From assembly GCF_000621325.1 (NCBI RefSeq), contig NZ_JHYQ01000008.1, forward strand, positions 62,001-126,000: a stretch of DNA of 64,000 nt, written 5' to 3'. The translations under genes and the position numbers were made by a program. The stretch is from Thiothrix lacustris DSM 21227. GTDB taxonomy: Bacteria > Pseudomonadota > Gammaproteobacteria > Thiotrichales > Thiotrichaceae. A model generated the notes under the pieces. The model saw only the letters and a program-made list of their open reading frames with translations. It had not been told where the DNA came from and searched no databases. Shown piece after piece: positions 45,318 to 54,952 of this stretch (its first letter is position 1; every line of letters starts with the position of its first letter).

Positions 45318-46502
45318 ATGAAAAAGCACATTCTGACATTAAGCGTTGCCGCTGCGGCTCTGGGCATGACAGCCACTGCAATGGCTGATGTTACCCTGTA
45401 TGACTATGAGCAACCAACCAGCGCTTATGAAGATGCCTACGTATCAGGCCAACTGAATGTCAACAGTGGCAACCAAGGCCAAACCAGCCACGATCTGAAC
45501 CTGGACACCAGCTATTCCCGTGTATTCAGCTCACCTGATCGTGATATCAAAATCGGTGGCGATTTGCAGGCATCTTCCAAGCGTGGTGCGAATGCAGGCG
45601 ACGAAGCCCAGGAAAACTATATTGGTACCGCTTCTGCCGGTATGAATAAGTATTTTCAGCCCAATAATAGCAAAGGTGCGTTTTGGTACGGTGATACAGA
45701 ATTAGGCATTAAAAAAGGCGCTGATGACCCATTCCTCAAAGCTGGCGTAGGCTTGGGTTATGGCCGCGTTGTCAACGTTACTCCAATGGCACAAGCGATC
45801 CGTTTGGTAGAAGCCCTGCGTGCCAATAACAGCCTGACAGGTGACTTGACCAAAGCTGAATACAACCAGATTGCTCAAATCATTGCCAAAGAATCAGAGT
45901 ACAACACCAAGTATGGTTCCACTGATTACCGTCAAAAATGGATTGGTGACATGGAAGCAGTGCTGCAAAGCTCTGGTAAAACAGCAGGCACGTTAGGTGC
46001 TGTTGGCATCCTCAAAGCCTACGATGTATTGGTTAATGAGCGTATTTCTACCCGTAAGAATGGCTGGTTGGTCAAGGCGGGCGTTAGTGAAGTTGTCAAA
46101 GACTATAACGGCGATGGTGGCAAGCCAGCGCTGGATATCGCAGGTGAATACCATAGGCCATTAAGCAACCTCACCCAGTTTTCCAATGAAACCGCTGTTT
46201 CTGCCATTTTGAAAGATAATGATGACAGCTATACCCTCAAGAACCAAATGAGTCTGAACCATGAAGTTTCTGATCGGGTAGACTGGTTGAATAAATGGGC
46301 GTTGGATTATGACCACAATGGCGCAACCGACCAGAACACCACCACTAACGCAGCAAGCTCTACTTACCGTTACTACATCAGCAACAAGCTGGCATTTGAC
46401 ACAGTAGCAGCGCTGACTCAAGTTGAAGATAAAATTGACAACAATGGCAATGATGACGTGGACAAATCTTTATTCATGGGTGTCACTTACCGCCTGAAAT
46501 AA
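45318..46502 (+). CDS. Putative outer-membrane beta-barrel protein
   Basis: 394 residues with signal peptide MKKHILTLSVAAAALGMTAT ending AMA near residue 23. The mature chain alternates polar and aromatic residues in short stretches split by Gly/Asn/Asp turns (DLNLDTSYSRVFSS, IKIGGDLQASSK, FLKAGVGLGYGRV) and ends in a strand GVTYRLK, as barrels often do. A helical insert lies at about 150-245. I do not recognise a named family. GGAG precedes the ATG and a strong terminator follows, so it is a single-gene unit. Confidence 0.65.
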   Translation: MKKHILTLSVAAAALGMTATAMADVTLYDYEQPTSAYEDAYVSGQLNVNSGNQGQTSHDLNLDTSYSRVFSSPDRDIKIGGDLQASSKRGANAGDEAQENYIGTASAGMNKYFQPNNSKGAFWYGDTELGIKKGADDPFLKAGVGLGYGRVVNVTPMAQAIRLVEALRANNSLTGDLTKAEYNQIAQIIAKESEYNTKYGSTDYRQKWIGDMEAVLQSSGKTAGTLGAVGILKAYDVLVNERISTRKNGWLVKAGVSEVVKDYNGDGGKPALDIAGEYHRPLSNLTQFSNETAVSAILKDNDDSYTLKNQMSLNHEVSDRVDWLNKWALDYDHNGATDQNTTTNAASSTYRYYISNKLAFDTVAALTQVEDKIDNNGNDDVDKSLFMGVTYRLK

Positions 46503-46568
46503 TTATATTTTTCATCACGTTTTGTTCGTCTGACGTTATGGTTTCCTGTCAAGAGCCAGCGTCGGCTG

Positions 46569-46594
46569 GGGGGAGCTTAGGCTCCCCCGTTTTT
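46569..46594 (+). terminator. Rho-independent terminator after the barrel-protein gene
   Basis: GGGGGAGC-TTAG-GCTCCCCC followed by G and five T. Confidence 0.92.
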
Positions 46595-46682
46595 GATTAT
46601 AGTGTCGTCGTATTTTATTACCCTGAATTCCATTACACTGATGATAGTTTTAAATGGATGGCTATAAGCCAAAATTTTTCCC

Positions 46683-47309
46683 ATGAACCAATCCCCCAAC
46701 ATTGCTTGCCCGGAGTGTGGTCAATTGCACCATTACCGCCCTATTGCGCCGGGTCAAACAGCGTTTTGTACTTTTTGTGGTGAAACCCTCTACCGTAACC
46801 GTACTCATATGATTGATGCTGTCATGGCATTGACGCTGGCGGGGCTGATTTTGTTTGTCATGACTAACCTCTTTCCCCTGTTAGGGCTACGGGCACAAGG
46901 CCAAGAGCAGGAAATGCACCTGTTTGGAGCCAGCATGACCTTCTGGAATCAGGAATACCGGATTCTAGCCGTGTTAATCGTGCTAAATATTATTGTCTTT
47001 CCGTTGTTTGAGTTACTTGCCTTGTTGGTCGTGACACTCACCATTCGCAATCACTGGGAATCGTCATTCGCTATATTCCTGTACCGCTGGATGCGTGAAA
47101 TCAAGCCGTGGGGAATGTTAGAAATTTTCATGCTGGGCGTGTTAGTCGCCGTCGTCAAACTGGGCGACGTAGCCACCCTCATTATTGGTACATCGCTGTG
47201 GTCGTTTGCAGGACTGATTGTCACCATGACTGCGGCCAGTTCCATACTCGATCCATTCACTGTTTGGCGCGAATTGGACAAAACTCACAAGGTAAAGCCA
47301 CATGAGTAA
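46683..47309 (+). CDS. Paraquat-inducible protein A, first half-protein
   Basis: 208 residues: an N-terminal zinc ribbon (CPECG near 9 and CTFCG near 31) and four membrane segments, the PqiA domain. E. coli PqiA holds two such domains in one chain; here they are two genes overlapping by eight bases (47302-47309). With PqiB and PqiC it belongs to a lipid-transport bridge between the two membranes. Confidence 0.88.
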   Translation: MNQSPNIACPECGQLHHYRPIAPGQTAFCTFCGETLYRNRTHMIDAVMALTLAGLILFVMTNLFPLLGLRAQGQEQEMHLFGASMTFWNQEYRILAVLIVLNIIVFPLFELLALLVVTLTIRNHWESSFAIFLYRWMREIKPWGMLEIFMLGVLVAVVKLGDVATLIIGTSLWSFAGLIVTMTAASSILDPFTVWRELDKTHKVKPHE

Positions 47310-47958
47310 CGCATCTGAATTACATACCGCTCATGACGCCGGTTTAGTGCAGTGTCAGGTTTGTGGAAACCTAAGCAAAGCCCCTGCACACTTGAGCAAA
47401 TATGATGTGATGTCCTGCCCACGTTGCGGTGCTCGCATCAAGCGGAGGGAACAAAATAACAGCGTGGAAGTGACTTGGGCATTACTAATTGCCTCCACCA
47501 TTCTGTATATTCCGGCGAACATGCTGCCGGTCATGAGTGTTTACATGCTAGGAAAAGGGCAGCCGGACACCATTATCAGTGGCGTATTGCACTTGCTGGA
47601 AGCAGGGCAGTGGCCGCTGGCACTGATCGTGTTCGTCGCCAGTGTGTTTGTTCCCTTGCTGAAACTATTTTCCATCGCATTTTTATTGATCAGCATCCAG
47701 CGGAAATCACGCTGGCGTCCGCATGACCGAATGCGCTTATACAAAATAACCGAATACGTGGGACGCTGGTCAATGGTCGACATATTCGTGATTGCCATCC
47801 TCACCGGACTGGTGCAGTTTGGTAATCTCGCCCGTATTGAGGCGAATGCTGGGGCTTTTTCGTTTGCGGGGGTGGTGGTATTAACCATGTTTGCAGCGCG
47901 GATGCTGGATGAACATTTGATCTGGGATATTTCCCGTAAAGAGGAGCCTGCTGCATGA
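47302..47958 (+). CDS. Paraquat-inducible protein A, second half-protein
   Basis: 218 residues with a zinc ribbon (CQVCG near 16 and CPRCG near 40) and four membrane segments including ILYIPANMLPVMSVYMLG, the PqiA core. It overlaps both neighbours (eight bases with the first half, ATGA with pqiB), so translation is coupled along the operon. Confidence 0.88.
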   Translation: MSNASELHTAHDAGLVQCQVCGNLSKAPAHLSKYDVMSCPRCGARIKRREQNNSVEVTWALLIASTILYIPANMLPVMSVYMLGKGQPDTIISGVLHLLEAGQWPLALIVFVASVFVPLLKLFSIAFLLISIQRKSRWRPHDRMRLYKITEYVGRWSMVDIFVIAILTGLVQFGNLARIEANAGAFSFAGVVVLTMFAARMLDEHLIWDISRKEEPAA

Positions 47959-49631
47959 GCAATCCTATCGAACAACCTGATAACCTGCCTGATGTCGACG
48001 TGCGCGAAGAACGAGGCATTTCACCCGTTTGGCTTATTCCTCTGGCAGCAGTAGCCATTGGGCTATGGCTACTTTTTCAGACATGGTATGAGAAAGGCCC
48101 CACCATTACCGTACAATTCCCCAGTGCTGAAGGCATCGAAGCGGGCAAAACCGAAGTGCGCTACAAAGCCGTCACTGTCGGTAAATTACGCAATCTGCGT
48201 CTGAGCGATGACCTACAAACCATCGAAGCCACGCTAGAGCTCAACAAGGAAATTGGTCGACACCTCGGTAGTGATGCCCGTTTCTGGGTCGTCAGCCCAC
48301 GGGTGAACCGCTCTGGCGTTTCCGGCCTAAGTACTTTTTTTTCCGGCACTTATGTTGGCATGGACCCCGGTACAAATACCGATGATCAGAGTTTCTATAA
48401 GGGAGAAGGTCGCCCGCCCGTCATTGCCCCCACAGAAAGTGGCAAACGCTTCTTCCTATTATCAGATTCACTAGGCTCGATGGATGTGGGTGCACCCGTT
48501 TTCTACAAGCAATTACAGGTCGGTGAGGTCATTGACTACCAATTATTGCAAGATACCAGTCAGGTACGCATGGAAATTTTTGTGCGTGACCCATACTTCG
48601 ACTTCGTGCGCACCACGAGCCGTTTCTGGAATGCCAGCGGTGCCGAATTCAAAATGAGTGCTGCCGGGGCAGAATTCCGCATGGAATCACTGGCCTCCTT
48701 ACTGATTGGGGGGATTGCCTTTGAAACGCCCACCTCTCTATCTACTGGAGATGTCAGCAAAGAAGGAGACGCTTTCCCGCTCTACAACAAGTACTCCGAT
48801 ACACAAGAAAAGCAATTTACCCAACGCCTGTATTACGTCATGTACTTCAATGGCTCAGTACGTGGCTTAAATGTAGGTTCACCACTGGAATTCCAAGGCA
48901 TCCCCGTCGGACAAGTCGAAAATATCGACATCAGAATGGACAGAAAATCATTGGATGTAAAAGTCCCTGTGTTGGTTTCTATTCAACCGCAAAACTTTGA
49001 CCCCGAAATTGATCAGGGCGAAGCTGAGGAAGCGATGCGTAAACTGGTAGAAAAAGGGCTACGCGCCAAACTCGAAACAGGTAGCTTGCTCACAGGCCAA
49101 AAGCTCATCAGCTTAAGCATGGAAAAAGATGCCGAACCGGAAAAAATCGTCAAAACCCAGTTCTACAGCGAATTCCCGACCACTGGCTCGGCGTTTGATG
49201 ATTTACCCTTGATGGCAACCGACATCATGGCCAGCTTGCAAGATACGCTGGATGGCATTGAAAAATTGGTCAACAGCGGCAAGCTCGACAAGACCGTGGA
49301 TAACGTCAACGGCGTGCTGACAGAATCTGAACAAACCATCAAGGCTGCCAAGGAAGCCATCAAAGCTGCCGAACAAGCCATCAAAACAGTGGACAAAAAC
49401 ACCCTGCCCAGCGTCACCAAAGACGTGAACCAGATCACCATTGATTTGGGTAAAACCCTGCAAAAAATTCAGGGGTCAATGGCACAGGTTGACCGCATGA
49501 CTGCACAGAACTCACCCACCCAGTTCCAGTTAAAGGAAATGCTGGAAGAAGTGACTTCGGCTTCCCGCTCAGTGCGTAGCCTGACCGAAACCCTGCAACG
49601 GAACCCAACCTCGCTGATCCGGGGCAAGTAA
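47955..49631 (+). CDS. pqiB: Intermembrane transport protein PqiB (MCE repeats)
   Basis: 558 residues. One N-terminal membrane helix (about 25-42, WLIPLAAVAIGLWLLFQ) then three MCE domains, beginning near 48 (ITVQFPSAEGIEAGKTEVRYK), 165 (LLSDSLGSMDVGAPVFYKQ) and 290 (YYVMYFNGSVRGLNVGSPLEFQG). A long C-terminal helical region (about 425-545) would build the coiled-coil needle across the periplasm. Three MCE domains is the E. coli number. Confidence 0.93.
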   Translation: MSNPIEQPDNLPDVDVREERGISPVWLIPLAAVAIGLWLLFQTWYEKGPTITVQFPSAEGIEAGKTEVRYKAVTVGKLRNLRLSDDLQTIEATLELNKEIGRHLGSDARFWVVSPRVNRSGVSGLSTFFSGTYVGMDPGTNTDDQSFYKGEGRPPVIAPTESGKRFFLLSDSLGSMDVGAPVFYKQLQVGEVIDYQLLQDTSQVRMEIFVRDPYFDFVRTTSRFWNASGAEFKMSAAGAEFRMESLASLLIGGIAFETPTSLSTGDVSKEGDAFPLYNKYSDTQEKQFTQRLYYVMYFNGSVRGLNVGSPLEFQGIPVGQVENIDIRMDRKSLDVKVPVLVSIQPQNFDPEIDQGEAEEAMRKLVEKGLRAKLETGSLLTGQKLISLSMEKDAEPEKIVKTQFYSEFPTTGSAFDDLPLMATDIMASLQDTLDGIEKLVNSGKLDKTVDNVNGVLTESEQTIKAAKEAIKAAEQAIKTVDKNTLPSVTKDVNQITIDLGKTLQKIQGSMAQVDRMTAQNSPTQFQLKEMLEEVTSASRSVRSLTETLQRNPTSLIRGK

Positions 49632-49636
49632 GGAGC

Positions 49637-50236
49637 ATGATGATTATGTTGAACAAGAAAACGGTATTGTTGCTAGCCCTGTCATTGACCTTGGCTGCCT
49701 GCTCCAGCACCCCGACGCTGTACCACACGCTGGCGGCAGGTTCCGCAGGGGCGGAAGTCGCCAGCGCCACTTCCCAACGCATCAAAAGCCTGGGGGTAGG
49801 CCCCATCAACCTGCCTACCCTGCTGGACCGCGAAGGCATGGTGATCCGCAAGGATACCACCACGGTGGAAGTCTCCGACGATCATCTGTGGGGTGGGCAA
49901 CTCGAAGACGAGTTCCTGAGTGCGCTTTCGCAGCAATTGCAATTGCGCCTGCCTGCCACACGGGTGCAAACCATCCCGTGGGAAACCAGCCAAACGCCGC
50001 AATATCAGGTCGTGGTTAAGCTCGATCAGTTTGATGGAATGCCCGGCGACAAAGCCGCCTTACGCGGGCTATGGCAACTTCAAGCGGGTGATGATGGCAA
50101 GATCCTGACCACCGAGCCAGTCGCGCTGGAACGTAAAGTCACCGAACCCGGTGTCGATGCCGTGGTCAAGGCGCAAAGCACCTTGGTTGCCGATCTCGCC
50201 AACCAGATCGTGCGGGGACTGGCAGCAGCACCTTAA
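49637..50236 (+). CDS. pqiC: PqiC-like lipoprotein
   Basis: 199 residues. Signal peptide with lipobox (LAAC, Cys near 22) for outer-membrane anchoring; the DUF330/PqiC domain follows (GVGPINLPTLLDREGMVIRK, then DDHLWGGQLEDEFLSALSQQL). AGGAG directly precedes three close ATGs (49637, 49640, 49646); the third has the most usual spacing for a shorter signal, so the true start may be 49646. It overlaps the convergent MscS-like gene by four bases. Confidence 0.87.
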   Translation: MMIMLNKKTVLLLALSLTLAACSSTPTLYHTLAAGSAGAEVASATSQRIKSLGVGPINLPTLLDREGMVIRKDTTTVEVSDDHLWGGQLEDEFLSALSQQLQLRLPATRVQTIPWETSQTPQYQVVVKLDQFDGMPGDKAALRGLWQLQAGDDGKILTTEPVALERKVTEPGVDAVVKAQSTLVADLANQIVRGLAAAP

Positions 50237-51123
50237 TCCTGTTCAGCACTAACCTCTGGTTGCGTCACCCGCACCAGATGCTTGAACAAATGGCTGTTGG
50301 GAATGGAAATGAGCTTGCCATCAGCCATTTCCAGCAGCGTACTCTGTGCCTGCACTTCGCGTAAAACGCCGTTGTATTCACCGAAACCGATCTCCTGCCC
50401 CGGCATAAAACTTTCACGCGCATAAAAACCGGCGACCAGATTATGCGCCATCTCACGCCCCCCCAACCCTACCGCCAAGGCAATCGCCAGCCCCATCGAC
50501 GCAATAATGGTGATCAACACGGTGTAGAGCAATTGCGTGTCCATCCCCATCTGCCCCAGCGCCACCACGATGGTAATCGCCACCGTCAGGCCATACACCA
50601 AACCGCCAATGGTTTTGGTCGACGTTAACCCAAGACTGCTACTGCTACCCTGCACTGCCTGACGCAAGAAATTGGCGACCACAAAACCGAACACCACAAT
50701 AATGATCGCCGCAATAATTTTGGGCAGGAAATTGACAAAACTGGCCATGAGCTGAGTCAACTCACGGATCCCCAGCAATTCAGAAGCAGGCATCAACGTA
50801 GCAAAAAACACCAGCCAGAACACCACCTTACCAATCAAGCGCGAAGGTGTGCTGGTCAAACCACCTTCTGACATCATCGCATCGACTCCGGCATTGCGAC
50901 TGAGTTTGTCTATGCCCATTTTGTGCAGCACCGAACGGGTAATCATCGACAGCACGATCCCAATCAGCAAGCCGACGAACAAAATCAGCACAGCCGCAAT
51001 CGCTTTCGGCAAAAAAGCAATCAGCAAATCCCACTGTGAAAACAGCGGCTCCAACAAGCGTTTATTGAACAGCTCATCAAACTTGAGCAAATCGCCAAAC
51101 TGGCTAGGTTCACTTGGATTCAT
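50233..51123 (-). CDS. Small MscS-like membrane channel protein
   Basis: 296 residues. Four or five hydrophobic segments hold two conserved transmembrane-helix repeats of the mechanosensitive-channel type (FLPKAIAAVLILFVGLLIGIVL near 40, then FLPKIIAAIIIVVFGFVVANFL near 133). A short beta domain follows (GEYNGVLREVQAQSTLLEMADGKLISIPN). Its ATG lies inside the end of the 81-residue gene (14-base overlap), and both follow a sigma factor gene, so all three form one unit. Confidence 0.85.
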   Translation of the reverse strand: MNPSEPSQFGDLLKFDELFNKRLLEPLFSQWDLLIAFLPKAIAAVLILFVGLLIGIVLSMITRSVLHKMGIDKLSRNAGVDAMMSEGGLTSTPSRLIGKVVFWLVFFATLMPASELLGIRELTQLMASFVNFLPKIIAAIIIVVFGFVVANFLRQAVQGSSSSLGLTSTKTIGGLVYGLTVAITIVVALGQMGMDTQLLYTVLITIIASMGLAIALAVGLGGREMAHNLVAGFYARESFMPGQEIGFGEYNGVLREVQAQSTLLEMADGKLISIPNSHLFKHLVRVTQPEVSAEQD

Positions 51124-51355
51124 GGTTATTGTCCTTCGGGTTAGCGACCACTGCGTGCACTACCGCACCAAACAGTTGAAAAAAGGCAAGTGACAAGAAG
51201 CCAGCAAACTGAAACAGATCACGCAACGACAATTCCGCCCGTGACCGCTTCAGGATGCGGCTAATACGCTGCGTTGAAGTGGCTTTACGGGTATTCGCCG
51301 CTTGTTGCCACAGGGTGCGCAATTCCTGTTCGAGTTGTTCGTGTGGGTCATTCAT
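51110..51355 (-). CDS. Small membrane protein next to an ECF-like sigma factor
   Basis: 81 residues. The first 45 are charged and helical (MNDPHEQLEQELRTLWQQA); one membrane segment (about 51-73, LFQFAGFLSLAFFQLFGAVV) follows. The start at 51355 is six bases after the sigma factor stop; a GTG at 51370 would overlap it. Size, position and topology suggest a tiny anti-sigma or sigma-anchoring protein, but no known anti-sigma domain is visible. Confidence 0.6.
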   Translation of the reverse strand: MNDPHEQLEQELRTLWQQAANTRKATSTQRISRILKRSRAELSLRDLFQFAGFLSLAFFQLFGAVVHAVVANPKDNNHESK

Positions 51356-51360
51356 AATGA

Positions 51361-51945
51361 TTACAGGCACAATTTTTCATACAGTTTCTTGAATTGCTCC
51401 ATTGCGCGGTAAAACCGCATTTTGGTGGCGCTCAGTTTAGTATCCAGCGTGCTGGCAATGTCTTCCAGCGACAATTCGCCCATAAAGCGCAGGCTGAGGA
51501 TTTCGCTCTCGGCAGGGCGCATTTCACCCAGCGTCTTTTGCACACAGTCCTGTTCTTGCGTGGCGCTGTAATCATCCTGTGGGGTGTGTTCATCCACCAA
51601 CAGGTTGTCAAACAGGCTGCCACCGTCGCCGTCATCCGTGTCGCGCACAAAGTGTTTACGCTTTTCCACCGCGCTGTGGCATTGGTTCATCGCAATGCGG
51701 TACAGCCAAGTTTTGAACTGTGCACGGCCTTCAAACTGGGGCAGAGCATGAAAAACCCGCATGAATACATCTTGCGTGACATCCTCTGCCTCCTCTTCCG
51801 TGCCCAGATAACGGCGGCACAGATTAAATACATAACGCTCGTGGCGGCGTACCACTTCACTGAATGCATCCATCACATAGGGCAATTCAGTGCGGCAACG
51901 TGCCACCAGACTTTCTTCATCCAAAGCGTGAAGAACGTCACCCAT
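51361..51945 (-). CDS. ECF-like RNA polymerase sigma factor
   Basis: 194 residues. Sigma-2 region: VRRHERYVFNLCRRYLGTEEEAEDVTQDVFMRVFHALPQFEGRAQFKTWLYRIAMNQC. Sigma-4 region: AESEILSLRFMGELSLEDIASTLDTKLSATKMRFYRAMEQF. The linker is acidic. ATG 51945 follows AAGGAGGG; the frame back to 51975 lacks support. It is divergent from amylosucrase, and the 103-base gap may hold control sites for both. Downstream lie a small membrane protein and an MscS-like channel, which hints at an envelope or osmotic signal. Confidence 0.9.
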   Translation of the reverse strand: MGDVLHALDEESLVARCRTELPYVMDAFSEVVRRHERYVFNLCRRYLGTEEEAEDVTQDVFMRVFHALPQFEGRAQFKTWLYRIAMNQCHSAVEKRKHFVRDTDDGDGGSLFDNLLVDEHTPQDDYSATQEQDCVQKTLGEMRPAESEILSLRFMGELSLEDIASTLDTKLSATKMRFYRAMEQFKKLYEKLCL

Positions 51946-52048
51946 AAAACATCCCTCCTTGGTAGGACGGCTCATCCTGACGAAAAGTCAAAAGAATCTC
52001 AATGTTTTTGCACAAAACAGGGCAGCGCTGGAAAATCGGCGGGGAATC

Positions 52049-54067
52049 ATGCAGACTTTGCAACGCGACCAGTCACAAAATAACGCAGCAGCACGGAACC
52101 AAAGGCCAAACATGTACGAACAAGTCTCTCACTCCCTTCTCAACGACATCCTGATCGAACTCGACCCCAGCATTCGTGGTGAGGGTTTGCGGCATTTCTA
52201 CACGCGCTTGGGGGCAAACTTTTACTCCATCCACGCCTTGTTCAGCGTGCTGTACGGTAAGCGCGAAGACTTCCGCGAGCACATGCAAGGGCTGGTCGAA
52301 ACCATGGCGCGGCAATACGTGTTACGCCCGGAACACTTGCGCCATTCCGACCTTGAGCGCGAAAAAGACCACAACTGGTTTTTAAACCAGCAATGGGTGG
52401 GTATGGCGCTGTATGCCGACGGTTTCGCCAAAGACCTGCCTGACCTGACTCAACGGGTCAATTACTTTCAGGAACTGGGCGTCAACCTGGTGCATCTGAT
52501 GCCAATGATGCAATGCCCCAAAGGCGCGAGTGACGGCGGCTATGCCGTCAGCGATTTCCGCCAGATTGATGAGCGTTTCGGCACGTTGAAGGATTTACAG
52601 GCATTGGCGGGCGAATTACGCAAACGCGACACCTTGCTAACGCTGGACGTAGTGCTCAACCACACCTCCAACGAACACGCTTGGGCACAACAAGCCAAAG
52701 CAGGCAGCGCGACACATCAGGATTACTACTACATCTTCGCCAACCGCGAAGTGCCAGACATGTTTGAAGCCACCATGCCGGAAATCTTCCCCGAAAATGC
52801 CCCCGGCAATTTCACCTGGGATGAGGACATGCAAAAGTGGGTCATGACGGTTTTCAACAGCTACCAATGGGACTTGAACTACAGCAACCCGGCAGTCTTC
52901 ATCGAAATCCTCGACATTATCCTGTACTGGGCGAATCAAGGTGCGGACATCCTGCGGCTGGATGCGGTGGCCTTCCTGTGGAAAAAGATCGGCAGTGTTT
53001 CCCAGAACGAGCGCGAAGCCCATCTAATACTGCAACTATTGAAGGATTGTTGCCAAGTAACTGCGCCCGGCGTGCTATTCATTGCCGAAGCGATTGTTGC
53101 CCCGGTGGAAATCATCAAGTATTTCGGGGAAGACGCGATCAATGCCAAAGAATGCGAAATCGCCTACAACGCCACCTTCATGGCGCTGCTATGGGATGCC
53201 GCAGCCACCAAAAACGCCAAACTGCTGACTCAAGGCATCAAAAGCCTGCCCGACAAGCTGGAACGCGCCACGTGGTTGAATTACCTGCGCTGCCACGATG
53301 ACATTGGCTTGGGCTTTGATGATAACGACATTCGCGCCGTCGGCTATGACCCGTATGCACACCGCCAGTTTTTGATCGACTACTTCACCGGCAAGTATGA
53401 AGATTCTCCGGCTCGCGGCCTGCCCTTCGGACACAATGACAAAACGGGTGACACGCGCATTTCCGGTTCATTGGCCTCATTGGCAGGGCTGGAAAGTGCG
53501 CTGGAAGCCAACGACCCGGAGCGGATTGACGTTGCCATTAAAACCATCGTACTCATGCACGGCATGATCATGGCGTTTGGTGGCATTCCGCTGCTGTACT
53601 ACGGCGATGCCATCGGCACCTTGAATGACCGCACGTATCTGGACGACCCCGCCAAAGCCAACGACAGCCGCTGGGCACATCGCCCGCGCATCGACTGGGA
53701 ACGCGCCGAATTGCGTAAAACCCCCGGAACGGTTGAGTATCGCCTGTTTTCCGCCCTGAAAAAGATGATTGCGGTGCGTAAGGAAGTGGCAGCATTCGCC
53801 GATTTCAACAATCGCGAGCTGCTGGATGTGGGCAACCCGCATTTGTTCGTGTTTGCGCGTTTCGACACCACCCAACCGATGAACAAGGTACTGGTGGTGG
53901 CCAACTTCGACGCCCACCCGCAACACCTGAATATGGAAGATTTGGGGCGCAAGGCATTTTTCCGCCATGCCTCGGTGCGGGATTTGTATTCTGGCGAGCG
54001 CCCCGCCCTATTCAATGGCGAGTTGGTGATTCCACCCTTCCGGTTTTACTGGCTGACCGACCAGTAA
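52049..54067 (+). CDS. Amylosucrase (GH13 subfamily 4)
   Basis: 672 residues. Splits sucrose, adding glucose to an alpha-1,4-glucan and releasing fructose. Barrel motifs: LDVVLNHTSNEH near 205, nucleophile Asp in ADILRLDAVAFLWKK near 310, acid Glu in LFIAEAIVAP near 350, and CHDDIGL near 415, whose HDDIG form is characteristic. The N-terminal helical domain (about 20-110) is also typical. ATG 52049 is used; ATG 52112 (MYEQVSHSLL) is an alternative close to the family N-terminus. Together with SPS, SPP and fructokinase at 19.7-24.4 kb this makes a sucrose cycle linked to glycogen. Confidence 0.93.
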   Translation: MQTLQRDQSQNNAAARNQRPNMYEQVSHSLLNDILIELDPSIRGEGLRHFYTRLGANFYSIHALFSVLYGKREDFREHMQGLVETMARQYVLRPEHLRHSDLEREKDHNWFLNQQWVGMALYADGFAKDLPDLTQRVNYFQELGVNLVHLMPMMQCPKGASDGGYAVSDFRQIDERFGTLKDLQALAGELRKRDTLLTLDVVLNHTSNEHAWAQQAKAGSATHQDYYYIFANREVPDMFEATMPEIFPENAPGNFTWDEDMQKWVMTVFNSYQWDLNYSNPAVFIEILDIILYWANQGADILRLDAVAFLWKKIGSVSQNEREAHLILQLLKDCCQVTAPGVLFIAEAIVAPVEIIKYFGEDAINAKECEIAYNATFMALLWDAAATKNAKLLTQGIKSLPDKLERATWLNYLRCHDDIGLGFDDNDIRAVGYDPYAHRQFLIDYFTGKYEDSPARGLPFGHNDKTGDTRISGSLASLAGLESALEANDPERIDVAIKTIVLMHGMIMAFGGIPLLYYGDAIGTLNDRTYLDDPAKANDSRWAHRPRIDWERAELRKTPGTVEYRLFSALKKMIAVRKEVAAFADFNNRELLDVGNPHLFVFARFDTTQPMNKVLVVANFDAHPQHLNMEDLGRKAFFRHASVRDLYSGERPALFNGELVIPPFRFYWLTDQ

Positions 54068-54074
54068 GGCGCGG

Positions 54075-54941
54075 CTAGCGCAGTAACAGCGTCGGGATCT
54101 TCGACGCTCGTAACAAATCCGTGGTCTTGCTGCCAAACAGCAAGCTACGCCACGCCGAATGCGTGTACGCCCCCATGACTAGCATATCAATGTCGCGCTC
54201 ACGTACTTGTGCCGCAATCACACTTTCCGGGCCGCCAGCCAGCAAGGCGGTGTGGGTGGTGAAACCCGCGCCTTCCAGCGTGGTTTTCGCCCATTCGAGT
54301 TGCCGCCGTGCGCCTTTGCCGGGTTCGCCGGAGGTGATAACGTGGATGGGTAAGCCCACAAACAGCGGACAAGCAGCAATCAATTCCACCCCCTTGCGCG
54401 CAATGCTGCTGCCGTCAAATGCAATCATCACTTGCTGCGGTGCGGTGAAAGCGGCGGTCACGGTCAGGATGGGGTGGTGCAAGGAACGGATCACCCGTTC
54501 GACATTACGCCCCAGCTCACGCGGGGTGGTTTCCGCCGCTTGCCCGCGCCGACCAAGGATGAACATGCGCACGCCATCTTCCTGTTCTGCCAACGTTTCT
54601 ACCAATGCGCCGTGACGCTGGCGTACATCGGGGGCTTCCACCCCGGCCGCCATCGCCCGTTCGCGCAAACGGTTGAGGAAAAGTCGCCCCTGTTCACGCG
54701 CTTGTTTGCTGAGGGCTGCATCCTCCTGTGAAAGTTCTTCGAGCAAGGCTTGCTGCGCATCAAAGCCAATCGCGCCGCTGTGGTCGTGGGTATTGCGAGC
54801 GCGTTCGGGGTGGCGGTCGAGGATGTGCAGGAATTCCAGCGGCAACTCCATACGGGTGGCGACCCACGCGGCGTAATCGGCGACATGTTCGGCGAAATGC
54901 GACTGGTCAACGCAGGCGAGGATTTTATTGTCCGGTTTCAT
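54075..54941 (-). CDS. Tandem universal stress protein
   Basis: 288 residues with two UspA domains (about 1-145 and 150-288). The second keeps part of the nucleotide loop (LVMGAYTHSAWRSLLFGSKT), while the first has MFILGRRGQAAETTPRELGRNVERVIRS. It lies 11 bases after the SulP carrier gene on the same strand, a pairing seen often for SulP-type bicarbonate or sulfate carriers. Confidence 0.9.
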   Translation of the reverse strand: MKPDNKILACVDQSHFAEHVADYAAWVATRMELPLEFLHILDRHPERARNTHDHSGAIGFDAQQALLEELSQEDAALSKQAREQGRLFLNRLRERAMAAGVEAPDVRQRHGALVETLAEQEDGVRMFILGRRGQAAETTPRELGRNVERVIRSLHHPILTVTAAFTAPQQVMIAFDGSSIARKGVELIAACPLFVGLPIHVITSGEPGKGARRQLEWAKTTLEGAGFTTHTALLAGGPESVIAAQVRERDIDMLVMGAYTHSAWRSLLFGSKTTDLLRASKIPTLLLR

Positions 54942-54952
54942 GGGAAAGCTCC

